DNA from: Planococcus sp. (in: firmicutes)
GTDB taxonomy: Bacteria > Bacillota > Bacilli > Bacillales_A > Planococcaceae
Length of the DNA stretch: 9,830 nucleotides
Reading direction: 5' to 3'
Assembly (NCBI GenBank): GCA_030147455.1
Contig: JASKZU010000189.1
Span: 1-9,830, forward strand
Positions 1 through 7,055 of the stretch are shown piece after piece. How positions within the stretch are numbered: position 1 is the first letter of the stretch; each line of letters begins with the position of its first letter. Below the pieces are notes generated by a model. That model saw nothing but the letters and a program-made list of their open reading frames with translations, made no database searches and had not been told where the DNA came from. The position numbers and the translations under genes were made by a program.

Positions 1-1395
1 CAAAAAGGATACCGTACGTATGCCGAACAGCTCGGGGAAACGCTGCGCGTCGGCCGGGAAGAGTTCAGCCAATTCGTGGCGAAAGAAGAACGCAGCTGTT
101 TTGTTGAAGAAATCGATTTTTATTTTGATTGCGAACTGACAAGAAGCGGTGTTACACTTGTCGACACTCCGGGTGCGGATTCGATCAATGCACGCCATAC
201 GAATGTGGCATTCGAATATATCCGAAATGCGGATGCGGTGTTGTTCATCACGTACTACAACCACGCTTTCGCGCGTGCCGACCGTGAATTTCTTATTCAG
301 CTCGGACGGGTCAAGGATGCGTTTGAAATGGACAAAATGTTCTTTGTCGTCAACGCCATCGATCTCGCTTCGAACGATGAGGAAAAGCAAGCCGTCATTG
401 AGTATGTCGGCAACGAACTTCAGCGCTTCGGCATCCGGTTCCCGCGCCTGTTCGGCGTGTCGAGCCTGCTTGCGCTAAAAGACCGCGAGCAATCCGGAAT
501 GGCGGAGTTTGAAGAACAATTCCAGCATTTCCTGAAAGAAGAACTAAAAGGAATGGCTGTACAGTCGCTGTCGGAAGAAGAGCAGAAAACCATCGACCGC
601 TTCCGCAACTTGATTGCATCGACTGAAAAGAATTTAGAGCGCAAAGATGAACGCCTGGCAGAGCTCCAGCAAATCGAGCAAAAAGTGCGGAGGCGCTATC
701 AGGAAACAATGGCGCCGGTTCTTGAACGTGAAGCATCTCAGGAACTTGGAGAATTGCTTTATTATGTGAAGCAACGGGTTTTCTACCGCTTTAACGATTT
801 CTTTAAAGAAGCATTCAATCCGTCGCTGTTCTCACGCGAGGCGTCTAAACAAGCATTGGAAATCGCATTGCGTGATTTGCGCGATATGACGGCTTTTGAT
901 TTTCAGCAAGAGCTGCGCGTAACCAACCTGCGCCTAGCCCGGTTTATCGAACGCCAATTGACCGAACGTTTTAAAGAAGATGCAGCGATGCTCAAAGAAT
1001 GGAATAGCGAATTTTCATTATTGCCATATGAAGTGCAAGAAGCGGAGCCGGTAGAAGTAGGGCAACCGTTTGACGGCGCAGACTATAGCTCTGCGAAGTC
1101 CTACTATAAAAACAACAAAAGCTTTTTCGAGAAAAATGAAAAAGAATCGATGCGCGATGCGCTGCAGGCCATGATGGAGCCGGATGCGGCGGCTTACTTG
1201 CAAAAAGAACAGCAGGCGCTCGATGGATGGGCGGTTTTCTGGATTGAGCAAGAAGCAGAAGGACTCAGGCAGCATCTGCTTCGCCAGGCGATGGAACAGC
1301 TGGAATCCGAGCGCAATTTGCTGCAGCAAAGTGAGATTCTGGCGCAGTGGAAACAATTATACGAAAAATTGATGGAAGGCAGGAGATCGATATGA
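1..1395 (+). CDS. dynA: Dynamin-family GTPase, C-terminal part (DynA-like; 5' end outside window)
   Basis: The frame is open from base 1, so the window holds only the last 464 residues; an internal GTG at 76 is not the start. Seen: the GTPase G3 motif DTPG (bases 163-174) in a VDTPGAD context and a G4-like NAID (352-363) within VVNAIDLA. The G1 P-loop is missing and must lie upstream. After the GTPase core come long charged helices (about bases 550-760, roughly LSEEEQ to EREASQEL) typical of a dynamin stalk. The G3 region closely resembles the second GTPase half of the two-headed Bacillus DynA (YpbR), a membrane-bound protein that tethers and fuses membranes and helps cells survive pore-forming stress. 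Whether this copy is two-headed cannot be seen here. The stop (1393-1395) overlaps the start of the sulfurtransferase by 4 bases, so the two are probably co-transcribed and translationally coupled. Family call firm; the DynA assignment is from memory of family sequences. Confidence 0.88.
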   Translation, partial: QKGYRTYAEQLGETLRVGREEFSQFVAKEERSCFVEEIDFYFDCELTRSGVTLVDTPGADSINARHTNVAFEYIRNADAVLFITYYNHAFARADREFLIQLGRVKDAFEMDKMFFVVNAIDLASNDEEKQAVIEYVGNELQRFGIRFPRLFGVSSLLALKDREQSGMAEFEEQFQHFLKEELKGMAVQSLSEEEQKTIDRFRNLIASTEKNLERKDERLAELQQIEQKVRRRYQETMAPVLEREASQELGELLYYVKQRVFYRFNDFFKEAFNPSLFSREASKQALEIALRDLRDMTAFDFQQELRVTNLRLARFIERQLTERFKEDAAMLKEWNSEFSLLPYEVQEAEPVEVGQPFDGADYSSAKSYYKNNKSFFEKNEKESMRDALQAMMEPDAAAYLQKEQQALDGWAVFWIEQEAEGLRQHLLRQAMEQLESERNLLQQSEILAQWKQLYEKLMEGRRSI

Positions 1396-2324
1396 CCGTA
1401 TTTATCGAAACAACAGATACAAAAAATTACCGGTGGATCGATGCACGTTTTGATTTGAAAGATTCAGCGTGGGGCGCCGAGCAGTTTGCCGCCGAACATG
1501 TAGCCGGTTCAATCCATTGGGATTTGGAAAAAGATTTATCGGATATGTCTGTTGAAACAGGGCGTCACCCAATGCCCGGCAAAGCGCAATTGAGAGCTTT
1601 GATTCAACAGTCCGGCTTGGAATTGTCCGATTCCATCGTGGTATACGACCAAGGGGCATCGCCTTACGCTGCACGCGCTTGGTGGCTTCTTGTATATGCA
1701 GGGTTTGAGCAGGTATTCATCAGCCGTGTTGGCTTTGATGCATTAAAAGAGCAGGGGGTTGAGCTCTCAACAGAAACACATCCGTTCTCCCCGTCAACTG
1801 CAGAACCCGCATTTCAGGATAACCTGCTCGCGACACGGGAAGATGTGGCGCGAATCGTCGATGGCAAGGACTTGGGAATATTGATCGATGCCCGGTCTGC
1901 TGAACGCCATGCCGGCATCAGCGAACCGATCGATGCGGTTGCCGGGCGCATCCCGGGATCGCGAAATTTTGATTGGGCACAGCTGGTCGCAACCGGTAAA
2001 TTCAAAACCGATCAGGACTTCAGCTCTTTGCTCGATACGAAAGAGCCGGCCGTCGTCTATTGCGGAAGCGGGGTTACCGCCGCTGCACTTTATGCAGCAC
2101 TTGCCGAGAACGAGTACGGCAATTTGAAGCTTTACATCGGCAGTTACTCGGACTGGATTTCCGATGAAAACAGCGTAGTCGAAATCGACCGCGAAGAACA
2201 TCCGGAAGCTGCAGACGACCAAACGAAAGCCGTCCTCGCCAAGCTGATCGAAGAAGGATACAGCGGCGAAATGCTGATGAAGAAATTCGAATATGAAAAA
2301 TCATTGCTCAGCGACAAGAAATAA
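1392..2324 (+). CDS. Thiosulfate/3-mercaptopyruvate-type sulfurtransferase (two rhodanese domains)
   Basis: Protein of 310 residues. The start at 1392 is chosen because AGGAG at 1381-1385 sits 6 bases upstream and the ATG overlaps the dynamin stop as ATGA; an in-frame ATG at 1347 lies inside the dynamin gene with no site. Domain 1 (about 5-120) is the non-catalytic rhodanese repeat: it has HVAGSIHW (36-43), and Asp86 replaces the catalytic Cys in VVYDQGAS. Domain 2 (about 145-262) carries IDARSAERHAG (165-175) and the active-site loop CGSGVTA with Cys224. The family moves sulfane sulfur from thiosulfate or 3-mercaptopyruvate through a Cys persulfide to acceptors such as cyanide or thiols. The loop fits this class, but the substrate cannot be decided from it. 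Rhodanese homology usually ends near the GSYSDW segment (250-255); about 45 further residues, predicted helical and charged, follow. No signal peptide, so cytoplasmic. Followed by a strong terminator. Confidence 0.92.
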   Translation: MTVFIETTDTKNYRWIDARFDLKDSAWGAEQFAAEHVAGSIHWDLEKDLSDMSVETGRHPMPGKAQLRALIQQSGLELSDSIVVYDQGASPYAARAWWLLVYAGFEQVFISRVGFDALKEQGVELSTETHPFSPSTAEPAFQDNLLATREDVARIVDGKDLGILIDARSAERHAGISEPIDAVAGRIPGSRNFDWAQLVATGKFKTDQDFSSLLDTKEPAVVYCGSGVTAAALYAALAENEYGNLKLYIGSYSDWISDENSVVEIDREEHPEAADDQTKAVLAKLIEEGYSGEMLMKKFEYEKSLLSDKK

Positions 2325-2333
2325 AAATAGTCG

Positions 2334-2369
2334 AAAGCCATCCATTCAATTCGAATGGATGGCTTTTTT
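2334..2369 (+). terminator. Rho-independent terminator of the dynamin-sulfurtransferase unit
   Basis: A perfect 14-bp stem (2334-2347 with 2353-2366) with a 5-base loop AATTC is followed by a run of six T (2364-2369), ten bases after the sulfurtransferase stop. On the other strand the tail is CGACTATTTTTATT, so it may also stop the convergent gene ending at 2392, though less well. Confidence 0.93.
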
Positions 2370-2391
2370 AACTAAAAAATTACGGGCATGT

Positions 2392-2688
2392 TTAAAACAG
2401 CGGTTCCTGTTTGTTGGTCAGGCGAATCGTATATGGGGTAGTGACAATGACGATAAGGATGAATAAGGCGCCGATAGACAAAAAAACGAGACTGCTTAAA
2501 TCAAACATAGCGTTGGCACTCAGAAGCAAGATCATCGGAAAAAAATAGATGGGAAGTTGCTTCTGTTGCGATTTAGGCGAGACATATTGTTTTTCGCCGC
2601 AATGAGGACAGCTTCGGCTGTTTTTGAAGCCGATTTTCATCGTGTCTGTCCAGGTCCACTTGGTATGGCAGTTTTGGCATTCAGGCAT
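2392..2688 (-). CDS. Small membrane protein with paired CxxC motifs (CXXC-20-CXXC type)
   Basis: Protein of 98 residues. The start at 2688 is chosen because GGGAGG sits 7 bases upstream of it; the in-frame ATG at 2718 has no site. The N-terminus has four cysteines, Cys4/Cys7 and Cys27/Cys30, in MPECQNCH and SCPHCGEK, with 19 residues between the pairs. This fits a small zinc-ribbon and the family named for CXXC-20-CXXC. Two hydrophobic helices follow (about 46-62 and 65-85), then a short polar tail. By the positive-inside rule the Lys-rich segment before helix 1 puts the zinc domain in the cytoplasm. The family has no assigned biochemical role that I know of. It stands alone: the CNNM gene upstream on the same strand is cut off by a strong terminator. 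A -10-like TATACT (complement of 2754-2759) lies upstream, but I find no good -35. Confidence 0.8.
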   Translation of the reverse strand: MPECQNCHTKWTWTDTMKIGFKNSRSCPHCGEKQYVSPKSQQKQLPIYFFPMILLLSANAMFDLSSLVFLSIGALFILIVIVTTPYTIRLTNKQEPLF

Positions 2689-2825
2689 CAAAATTCCTCC
2701 CGACAATTGAATTTTCAATTCAATGAGTTTGGTTTTTAAAAAGATCTTACTTCAGTATACGAACCTGATGGAAGAAAGTTTCCTTTTTTCAAGGCGCAAC
2801 AATACACTTGATGGATTCGCATATA

Positions 2826-2866
2826 AAAAAGCACATCCGAAAACTAAAGTTTCGGATGTGCTTTTT
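2826..2866 (-). terminator. Strong terminator after the CNNM/CBS gene (symmetrical, works both ways in principle)
   Basis: The arms 2826-2842 and 2850-2866 form a 17-bp stem including A/T flanks (core GCACATCCGAAA) with a 7-base loop. Read on the minus strand the stem ends in a six-T run, about 55 bases beyond the stop of the CNNM/CBS gene. It separates that gene from the CXXC gene on the same strand. Confidence 0.92.
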
Positions 2867-2896
2867 ATTAGACATATTTATTTGCTATGAAACTAA

Positions 2897-2913
2897 ATGA
2901 ATAATTTATTCAT
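2897..2913. repeat. 17-base AT-rich palindrome in the 3' untranslated region of the CNNM/CBS gene
   Basis: ATGAATAATTTATTCAT is an odd perfect palindrome: 8-base arms around a central T. It lies between the stop codon of the CNNM/CBS gene and its terminator. It could be a hairpin in the message or a protein-binding palindrome. AT-rich sequence makes chance palindromes more likely, so function is unproven. Confidence 0.4.
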
Positions 2914-2921
2914 AAACTCAA

Positions 2922-4235
2922 TTATGAAATGACTTTTCTAGTCATTTGAATCGTGATGATTTGATGGTTTTCCATTTCCTGAACGAGCAAGCGGAAGTTC
3001 GGCAAGTCGATAATGCCGCCTTCTGTGATTTCCGTGTCCATCATCTGAACCCATCCGCCGATAGTATCGATATCTTCGCTTTCCGCAAATTGAATCGGAA
3101 AGCGCGCTTCCAGTTCAGATAGCAGCACACGCCCGTTTACCAGGAAGGTATGGTGGTCAAGACGCTTGATGTCGTCGGATTCATCGTGGTCAAACTCGTC
3201 GCGGATTTCGCCGACGATTTCTTCCAAGATATCTTCCATTGTAATAACGCCGGCAGTTCCGCCGTATTCATCCACAACAATTGCCATGTGGACGTGAAGT
3301 TTTTGCATGCGCAGCAGCACATCCTGGATCGGGGCCTGGTCATGAAGAAACGGCAAATCGTGGAGCGTCAGGCTTTTCGCCAAGTCGCGCGTCGTCGTAT
3401 AGCTTGTCAGCATTTCTTTGATGTTGACGAAGCCAATGACTGCATCTTTATCGCCGTTTTCTGTTACAGGGTAACGGGTATACTGATGTTCTTCGATGAT
3501 TTCCATCAGTTCGTGATGGTCCATTTCGAGCGAAATGGTAATCATTTGTGTGCGGGGAAGCATAATGTCTTTTGCCAAGCGTTCGTCAAAAGAAAAGATG
3601 TTCTGCATATACGCCAATTCATTATGGTTGATCTCGCCGCTTTGATAGCTTTCGTGCATTAACAGCTTGATGTCTTCTTCTGAATGGCCATATTCAGGCT
3701 GAAACGATCGAACGCCAAACAGCCATAGAATACCGCGGGCGCATAAATTCATCAGCCATAGGACCGGTGCAAAAAGTTTCCCGGAAAAATATAATAAGGG
3801 GGCCGAGCGGAAGGCGGTTTCTTCCGCATATTGCGCAGCCAGTGCTTTGGGCGTCAATTCGCCGATAATAGCACGCACAAAGAAGACGAGAAGAAATACG
3901 GCCAAATAACCGAGAGGCACTGAAAACGATGGCTCGAAGCTTTCGGTCAGTGCTTTAAAACCCGGGAATTCCGCCATGTCTTTGGCCAGCCAGCCAAGTC
4001 CAATCGCGGTCACGGCAATGCCCAGCCGTGAAACGGATAAATAGTAATCCAAGTTGGCGCTGATTTTCTCAAGTTTCTTGGCGTTTCGCTGACCATCCGA
4101 CAAAGCTTGTTCGATGCGCGGCAAGCGCACGCGGATAATGGAAAATTCCGCCCCTACAAAAAAAGCGGTAAAAAATAAAAGAATGCCTGCTAATAACAAA
4201 TAAAGGTAAAGTATACTGTCCAATTCGTCCCCCAT
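2922..4235 (-). CDS. CNNM/DUF21 membrane protein with CBS pair and CorC_HlyC domain (hemolysin C-like; Mg2+/Co2+ efflux class)
   Basis: Protein of 437 residues, full length for the family. Residues 1-205 form the CNNM (DUF21) membrane domain, with hydrophobic helices near 9-29, 68-88, 105-125 and 150-173 and the family motif GELTPKALA (125-133). A CBS pair follows (about 220-345), starting at MLPRTQM and ending in the characteristic VDEYGGTAGVITMEDILEE (321-339). A C-terminal CorC_HlyC domain (about 358-433) has NGRV and DTIGGW. Members named hemolysin are mostly not toxins; several, such as the Bacillus and Staphylococcus MpfA/YhdP group, protect against high magnesium, and CBS-bound nucleotide is thought to control them. 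The specific ion cannot be read here. A GAGGTGA site lies 10 bases upstream of the ATG; a TTG five codons in is a weaker alternative. An extended -10 promoter precedes it and a strong terminator follows, so it is a single-gene unit. Confidence 0.93.
   Translation of the reverse strand: MGDELDSILYLYLLLAGILLFFTAFFVGAEFSIIRVRLPRIEQALSDGQRNAKKLEKISANLDYYLSVSRLGIAVTAIGLGWLAKDMAEFPGFKALTESFEPSFSVPLGYLAVFLLVFFVRAIIGELTPKALAAQYAEETAFRSAPLLYFSGKLFAPVLWLMNLCARGILWLFGVRSFQPEYGHSEEDIKLLMHESYQSGEINHNELAYMQNIFSFDERLAKDIMLPRTQMITISLEMDHHELMEIIEEHQYTRYPVTENGDKDAVIGFVNIKEMLTSYTTTRDLAKSLTLHDLPFLHDQAPIQDVLLRMQKLHVHMAIVVDEYGGTAGVITMEDILEEIVGEIRDEFDHDESDDIKRLDHHTFLVNGRVLLSELEARFPIQFAESEDIDTIGGWVQMMDTEITEGGIIDLPNFRLLVQEMENHQIITIQMTRKVIS
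2927..2947. repeat. Inverted repeat over the last codons of the CNNM/CBS gene
   Basis: AAATGACT (2927-2934) and AGTCATTT (2940-2947) are perfect 8-base inverted arms with a 5-base spacer, inside the final coding bases on the minus strand. No T-run follows on that strand, so it is not a canonical terminator. With the palindrome at 2897-2913 and the terminator at 2826-2866 it makes a row of three potential hairpins at the 3' end of one message. Confidence 0.45.
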
Positions 4236-4273
4236 ATCCGGGAGCTCACCTCAGCTTTCTAAAGTTGTGCATA

Positions 4274-4282
4274 AGTATATCA
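4274..4282 (-). promoter_or_regulatory. Extended -10 promoter for the CNNM/CBS gene
   Basis: On the minus strand the sequence reads TGATATACT: a TATACT -10 (complement of 4274-4279) preceded by TGn, the extended -10 form. The best -35 at a 17-base spacing is GATACA, only half matching consensus, as extended -10 promoters tolerate. It lies about 40 bases upstream of the start codon. Confidence 0.55.
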
Positions 4283-4346
4283 CAAATGCCAGGGGATGTA
4301 TCAGGAGGCGCCGGCAGAAAAACTTCCGCGTTTAAAGCCAAACATA

Positions 4347-4375
4347 TTGAATGCACTGAAAAATAAATTTATGAT
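4347..4375 (+). promoter_or_regulatory. Sigma-A-type promoter for the amidohydrolase operon
   Basis: TTGAAT (4347-4352), a 17-base spacer and TATGAT (4370-4375) match 4 of 6 and 5 of 6 consensus positions. Transcription would start near 4382, leaving a short leader with AAGGAG at 4388-4393 and the ATG at 4403. Confidence 0.6.
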
Positions 4376-4402
4376 GAACAAAGAGAAAAGGAGTGGTAGC
4401 AG

Positions 4403-5989
4403 ATGAAAGTGCTTTGGCACGGGGGACAGATATACACGATGGACAAAGAAGGAGAAACGGTAGAGGCCGTTCTCGTCTCCGAGGGCGTCATCGAAAAAAC
4501 CGGCACGGCAGAAGAATTGCTGCCTCTTAGCGACAACGAAATCAATTTGCACGGACGCACGATGTATCCAGGATTTGTGGACAGTCACTTGCATTTGATT
4601 CAGCACGGTGAAAAATTGATGAGAAGCGATTTGTCGAAAATCATGAGCTCTGCTGAAATGGAGCAGCAATTGATCGAATCGACCAAAGAACTTGGCGAAG
4701 ACGACTGGTTTATTGGGGAAGGCTGGAACGAAAACAATTTTGTGGACCGAAAAATATTCCATCGCAGTGAACTGGATGCCATCAGCCAGTCACCGATGAT
4801 GCTCAAGCGGGTTTGCCGGCACGCCATCTTAGCGAATTCCAAAGCACTTGCGCTTGCTGGCATTACTAAAGAGACAAAAGATCCGGAAGGCGGAGTGATT
4901 GTCAGGGACGCAGACGGCGAGCCGACCGGCTATTTGCTCGATGCGGCGCAGGAACTTGTCGCATCGGTCGTGCCGCCGGTAACGGTCGACTATTTGACCA
5001 AAGCGCTGGAGACCTCTGTCGATGATTTGCTGCAATACGGGCTGACGGGTGCGCATACAGAAGACATGGGCTATTACGGCCATTATTCCAAGCCGCTGGC
5101 AGCGTTTCACAACGTCATCGGCACCGATGTGAAATTCCGCGCCCATCTGCTTTTGGCGCACAGTGCGTTCGAAGAAATGATGGAGCATGCTGAATTTTTA
5201 GAACCGTTTATCGATCCGGGCCCGATGAAATTGTTCGCAGATGGATCGATCGGCGGCCGGACAGCCTGGCTCAGCCGCCCGTATACCGACGACCCATCTA
5301 CGAGCGGTGTGGCCATCCACTCGGACGCGGAGCTCAAGCGGCTCGTATCGGTCGCCAGAAAGCACGGCCAGGCCGTTGCCATTCATGTGATCGGCGACAT
5401 GGCAATGGAAAAGGCGCTCGATGCCATCGAAGCGCACCCAGTGCCTGAAGGAAAAAGAGACCGCCTGATCCACGCAATGATGGTCCGACCCGATTTAGTC
5501 GAGCGATTAAAGCGCTTGGATATAGCGCTGGACTTGCAGCCGACTTTTGTCACGTCCGATTTTCCGTGGGTTGTCGAGCGTCTCGGCGAAGACCGGCTCG
5601 AATGGTCTTATGCATGGAAAAGCTTATTGGATGAAGGCATTATCTGCGCAGGCGGATCGGATGCGCCAATCGAAGAAGTAGATCCGCGCGGTGGAATTTA
5701 TGCAGCGGTTGCGCGGAAAACCCCTCATGATGCGCACGACGGTTATTTGCCGAAGCAGAAATTGAGCCGTTTTGAAGCGATCGGGCTGTATACGTCCGGG
5801 TCGGCGCAAGCCATATACATGGAGCACCGGCGCGGCTTGATCAAGCCAGGGTATGATGCGGACTTCACGGTATTCGACCGTGATTTGTTTGAAGGGCCAG
5901 AAGAGCAATTGCTCGAGGCGCAAGTGGAACGCACGGTCGTTGCCGGCGAAACGATGTATGTAAAACAACAAGCGGAGGTGCAGGAATGA
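4403..5989 (+). CDS. Metal-dependent amidohydrolase, YtcJ-like (amidohydrolase family 3)
   Basis: Protein of 528 residues, normal family length. The start has AAGGAG 9 bases upstream. Domain order is that of the amidohydrolase superfamily: a small beta-sandwich at both ends (about 1-55 and 475-520, with KPGYDADFTVFD near 481-492) around a TIM barrel. Likely metal ligands: His62 and His64 in DSHLHL; Lys276 in KLFADGSIGGRTAWL, a candidate bridging lysine; His328 in AIHVIGD; His357 in LIHAMM; and Asp420 in GGSDAPIEEVDPRGG. The family hydrolyses amide, formyl or related C-N bonds in small molecules. No substrate has been settled for YtcJ itself as far as I know, so none is assigned. No signal peptide, so cytoplasmic. 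It heads a unit with the SDR gene, whose ATG overlaps its stop by 4 bases, suggesting coupled synthesis and perhaps consecutive steps on one compound; that link is inference. Confidence 0.92.
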   Translation: MKVLWHGGQIYTMDKEGETVEAVLVSEGVIEKTGTAEELLPLSDNEINLHGRTMYPGFVDSHLHLIQHGEKLMRSDLSKIMSSAEMEQQLIESTKELGEDDWFIGEGWNENNFVDRKIFHRSELDAISQSPMMLKRVCRHAILANSKALALAGITKETKDPEGGVIVRDADGEPTGYLLDAAQELVASVVPPVTVDYLTKALETSVDDLLQYGLTGAHTEDMGYYGHYSKPLAAFHNVIGTDVKFRAHLLLAHSAFEEMMEHAEFLEPFIDPGPMKLFADGSIGGRTAWLSRPYTDDPSTSGVAIHSDAELKRLVSVARKHGQAVAIHVIGDMAMEKALDAIEAHPVPEGKRDRLIHAMMVRPDLVERLKRLDIALDLQPTFVTSDFPWVVERLGEDRLEWSYAWKSLLDEGIICAGGSDAPIEEVDPRGGIYAAVARKTPHDAHDGYLPKQKLSRFEAIGLYTSGSAQAIYMEHRRGLIKPGYDADFTVFDRDLFEGPEEQLLEAQVERTVVAGETMYVKQQAEVQE

Positions 5990-6708
5990 ACGTAACGATT
6001 ATCACAGGGGCTTCTAAAGGCATCGGCCTTGCCCTCAGCAAACAATTGGCAAAAGAAGGGCACATTGTCGTCGGCATCGCCCGCACAAAACCGGCTGACT
6101 GGTCGGGCCATTTGTTCATCACACATAACTTGACCGATATTGACCGGGTTCCGGACATCATGGCCCGGGCAGCAGAAGAAATTCCAGAAGATGCAACAGC
6201 CGTCACGTTGGTGAACAACGCAGGCACCATCGAACCGATCGGCCTTGCGGCAGCGCATGACCCGAAGCAGCTTGCAACGAGCATCAGCTTGAACTTGACT
6301 GCTCCGATGGCGTTGACCTCTGCTTTTCTTGCCCAAACTGAACACGCCAAAACAACGCGCCGCATCATCAACATTTCCTCAGGCGCCGGCAGGAAACAAA
6401 TCGCCGGATGGAGTGCTTATTGCGCCGGAAAAGCAGGGCTTGACCATTACACGACGTGCATAGATGCTGAGTATCCGGATATCAAGGCCGTTTCGGTAGC
6501 TCCTGGCATCATCGATACCGGCATGCAGGAAACGATCCGCAGCAGCACGCAAGAAGATTTTCCGCAGCTTGAGCATTTCCGCGACTATAAGCGCAGCGGA
6601 AAGCTCAGCACTCCGGAAGAAACGGCTGCGGGATTGATTAGACTGATGCAGCGCCCGGATTTCGAGGAACTTCCGGTGTTGCTGGATTTGCGTGAATTGC
6701 CGCAGTAA
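5986..6708 (+). CDS. Short-chain dehydrogenase/reductase, similar to (S)-benzoin-forming benzil reductase (YueD-like)
   Basis: Protein of 240 residues, classical SDR size. The NAD(P)-binding motif TGASKGIG is at residues 7-14, NNAG at 77-80, catalytic Ser132 in the ISSGAG strand, and Tyr145 with Lys149 in SAYCAGKAG; PG at 173-174 follows. All catalytic residues are present. NNAGTIEPIG, the SGAGRK loop and the APGIIDTGMQ segment with downstream EDF resemble the Bacillus YueD / sepiapterin-reductase-like group, which reduces benzil to (S)-benzoin with NADPH in vitro; the natural substrate of that group is unclear. The start overlaps the amidohydrolase stop as ATGA, with GGAGG ten bases upstream inside the preceding gene. 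The next gene begins 15 bases after its stop. SDR call is firm; the subgroup is from sequence resemblance only. Confidence 0.92.
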   Translation: MNVTIITGASKGIGLALSKQLAKEGHIVVGIARTKPADWSGHLFITHNLTDIDRVPDIMARAAEEIPEDATAVTLVNNAGTIEPIGLAAAHDPKQLATSISLNLTAPMALTSAFLAQTEHAKTTRRIINISSGAGRKQIAGWSAYCAGKAGLDHYTTCIDAEYPDIKAVSVAPGIIDTGMQETIRSSTQEDFPQLEHFRDYKRSGKLSTPEETAAGLIRLMQRPDFEELPVLLDLRELPQ

Positions 6709-6723
6709 AAAGGAGGAGCCGGC

Positions 6724-6927
6724 ATGGCAACAAACCAACAAAAGCTGGACAAGCTAAAACGGGCGCAGCAAGCAGGCGTCGATCTCTCCAGCCCGAAAGC
6801 AGCCGTAGAGCATATGCTTGCAGAAGACGACAAACAAGAAGTGCTGTGGTTTTATAAGCCGAACAGTGTGGAATTTGATTTCGATAATTACCGGAAGCTC
6901 GTCGAACAACTTGTTTCTCGTTCATAG
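6724..6927 (+). CDS. Uncharacterised 67-residue acidic/amphipathic protein
   Basis: I do not recognise a family. The gene has a strong AAGGAGG site 7 bases before ATG and starts 15 bases after the SDR stop, so it is very likely translated and part of that operon. The protein is soluble: no signal or membrane segment and no Cys. Residues 4-18 and 25-34 look helical (KLDKLKRAQQ, AAVEHMLAED), then a hydrophobic-aromatic turn VLWFYKPNSVEFDF (40-53), then a helix NYRKLVEQLV (55-64). The alternating pattern suggests a small folded or partner-binding protein. Translation signals make it a gene rather than chance; function is unknown. No clear terminator follows before the next promoter, so some read-through into the 86-residue gene is possible. 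Confidence 0.75.
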   Translation: MATNQQKLDKLKRAQQAGVDLSSPKAAVEHMLAEDDKQEVLWFYKPNSVEFDFDNYRKLVEQLVSRS

Positions 6928-7001
6928 CCCAGTACATACAGCCGCTCGATAGCTTCGGCGCAGAAAGCCTTGGAATTTTTGGCTGATGCCATAAAAAGGT
7001 G

Positions 7002-7010
7002 TGCTATAGT
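7002..7010 (+). promoter_or_regulatory. Extended -10 promoter for the 86-residue membrane protein gene
   Basis: TGC followed by TATAGT (7005-7010) makes an extended -10 element with 5 of 6 matches. No convincing -35 lies at 16-18 bases; TTGGCT is present but at about 20 bases. Transcription would begin near 7017, giving a leader of about 65 bases that contains an inverted repeat. Confidence 0.5.
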
Positions 7011-7029
7011 AAACCTGCAACCAAAACGG

Positions 7030-7055
7030 TTTGATTGCCGAATCAGGCAATCGAA
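7030..7055 (+). repeat. Hairpin near the 5' end of the leader of the 86-residue protein gene
   Basis: GATTGCC (7033-7039) and GGCAATC (7046-7052) are perfect 7-base inverted arms around GAATCA; outer bases (7030-7032 with 7053-7055) extend the stem with one G-T pair to about 10 pairs. There is no T-run, so it is not a terminator. It begins about 13 bases into the predicted message and ends some 15 bases before the ribosome site: possibly a 5' stabilising stem or an operator, otherwise unexplained. Confidence 0.45.

Noticed and set aside
3150..3662. Open frame of 170 codons on the plus strand, antisense to the CNNM/CBS gene
   Set aside because: No ribosome site, runs opposite a clearly conserved gene, and its Cys/His/Phe-rich composition is typical of an antisense shadow.
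2922..4235. Hemolysin or virulence role for the CNNM/CBS protein
   Set aside because: The hemolysin name is historical for this family; the DUF21-CBS-CorC layout points to metal ion transport or its control.
5743..6374. Two long minus-strand frames (200 and 169 codons) across the amidohydrolase/SDR junction
   Set aside because: Both lie opposite two well-supported enzymes, overlap each other, have Cys/Arg/Ser-rich composition and show no translation signals.
6928..7000. Possible hairpins after the 67-residue gene (GCCG...CGGC and AGCC...GGCT)
   Set aside because: Stems of only 4-5 pairs with long loops and no following T-run, so not called as a terminator.
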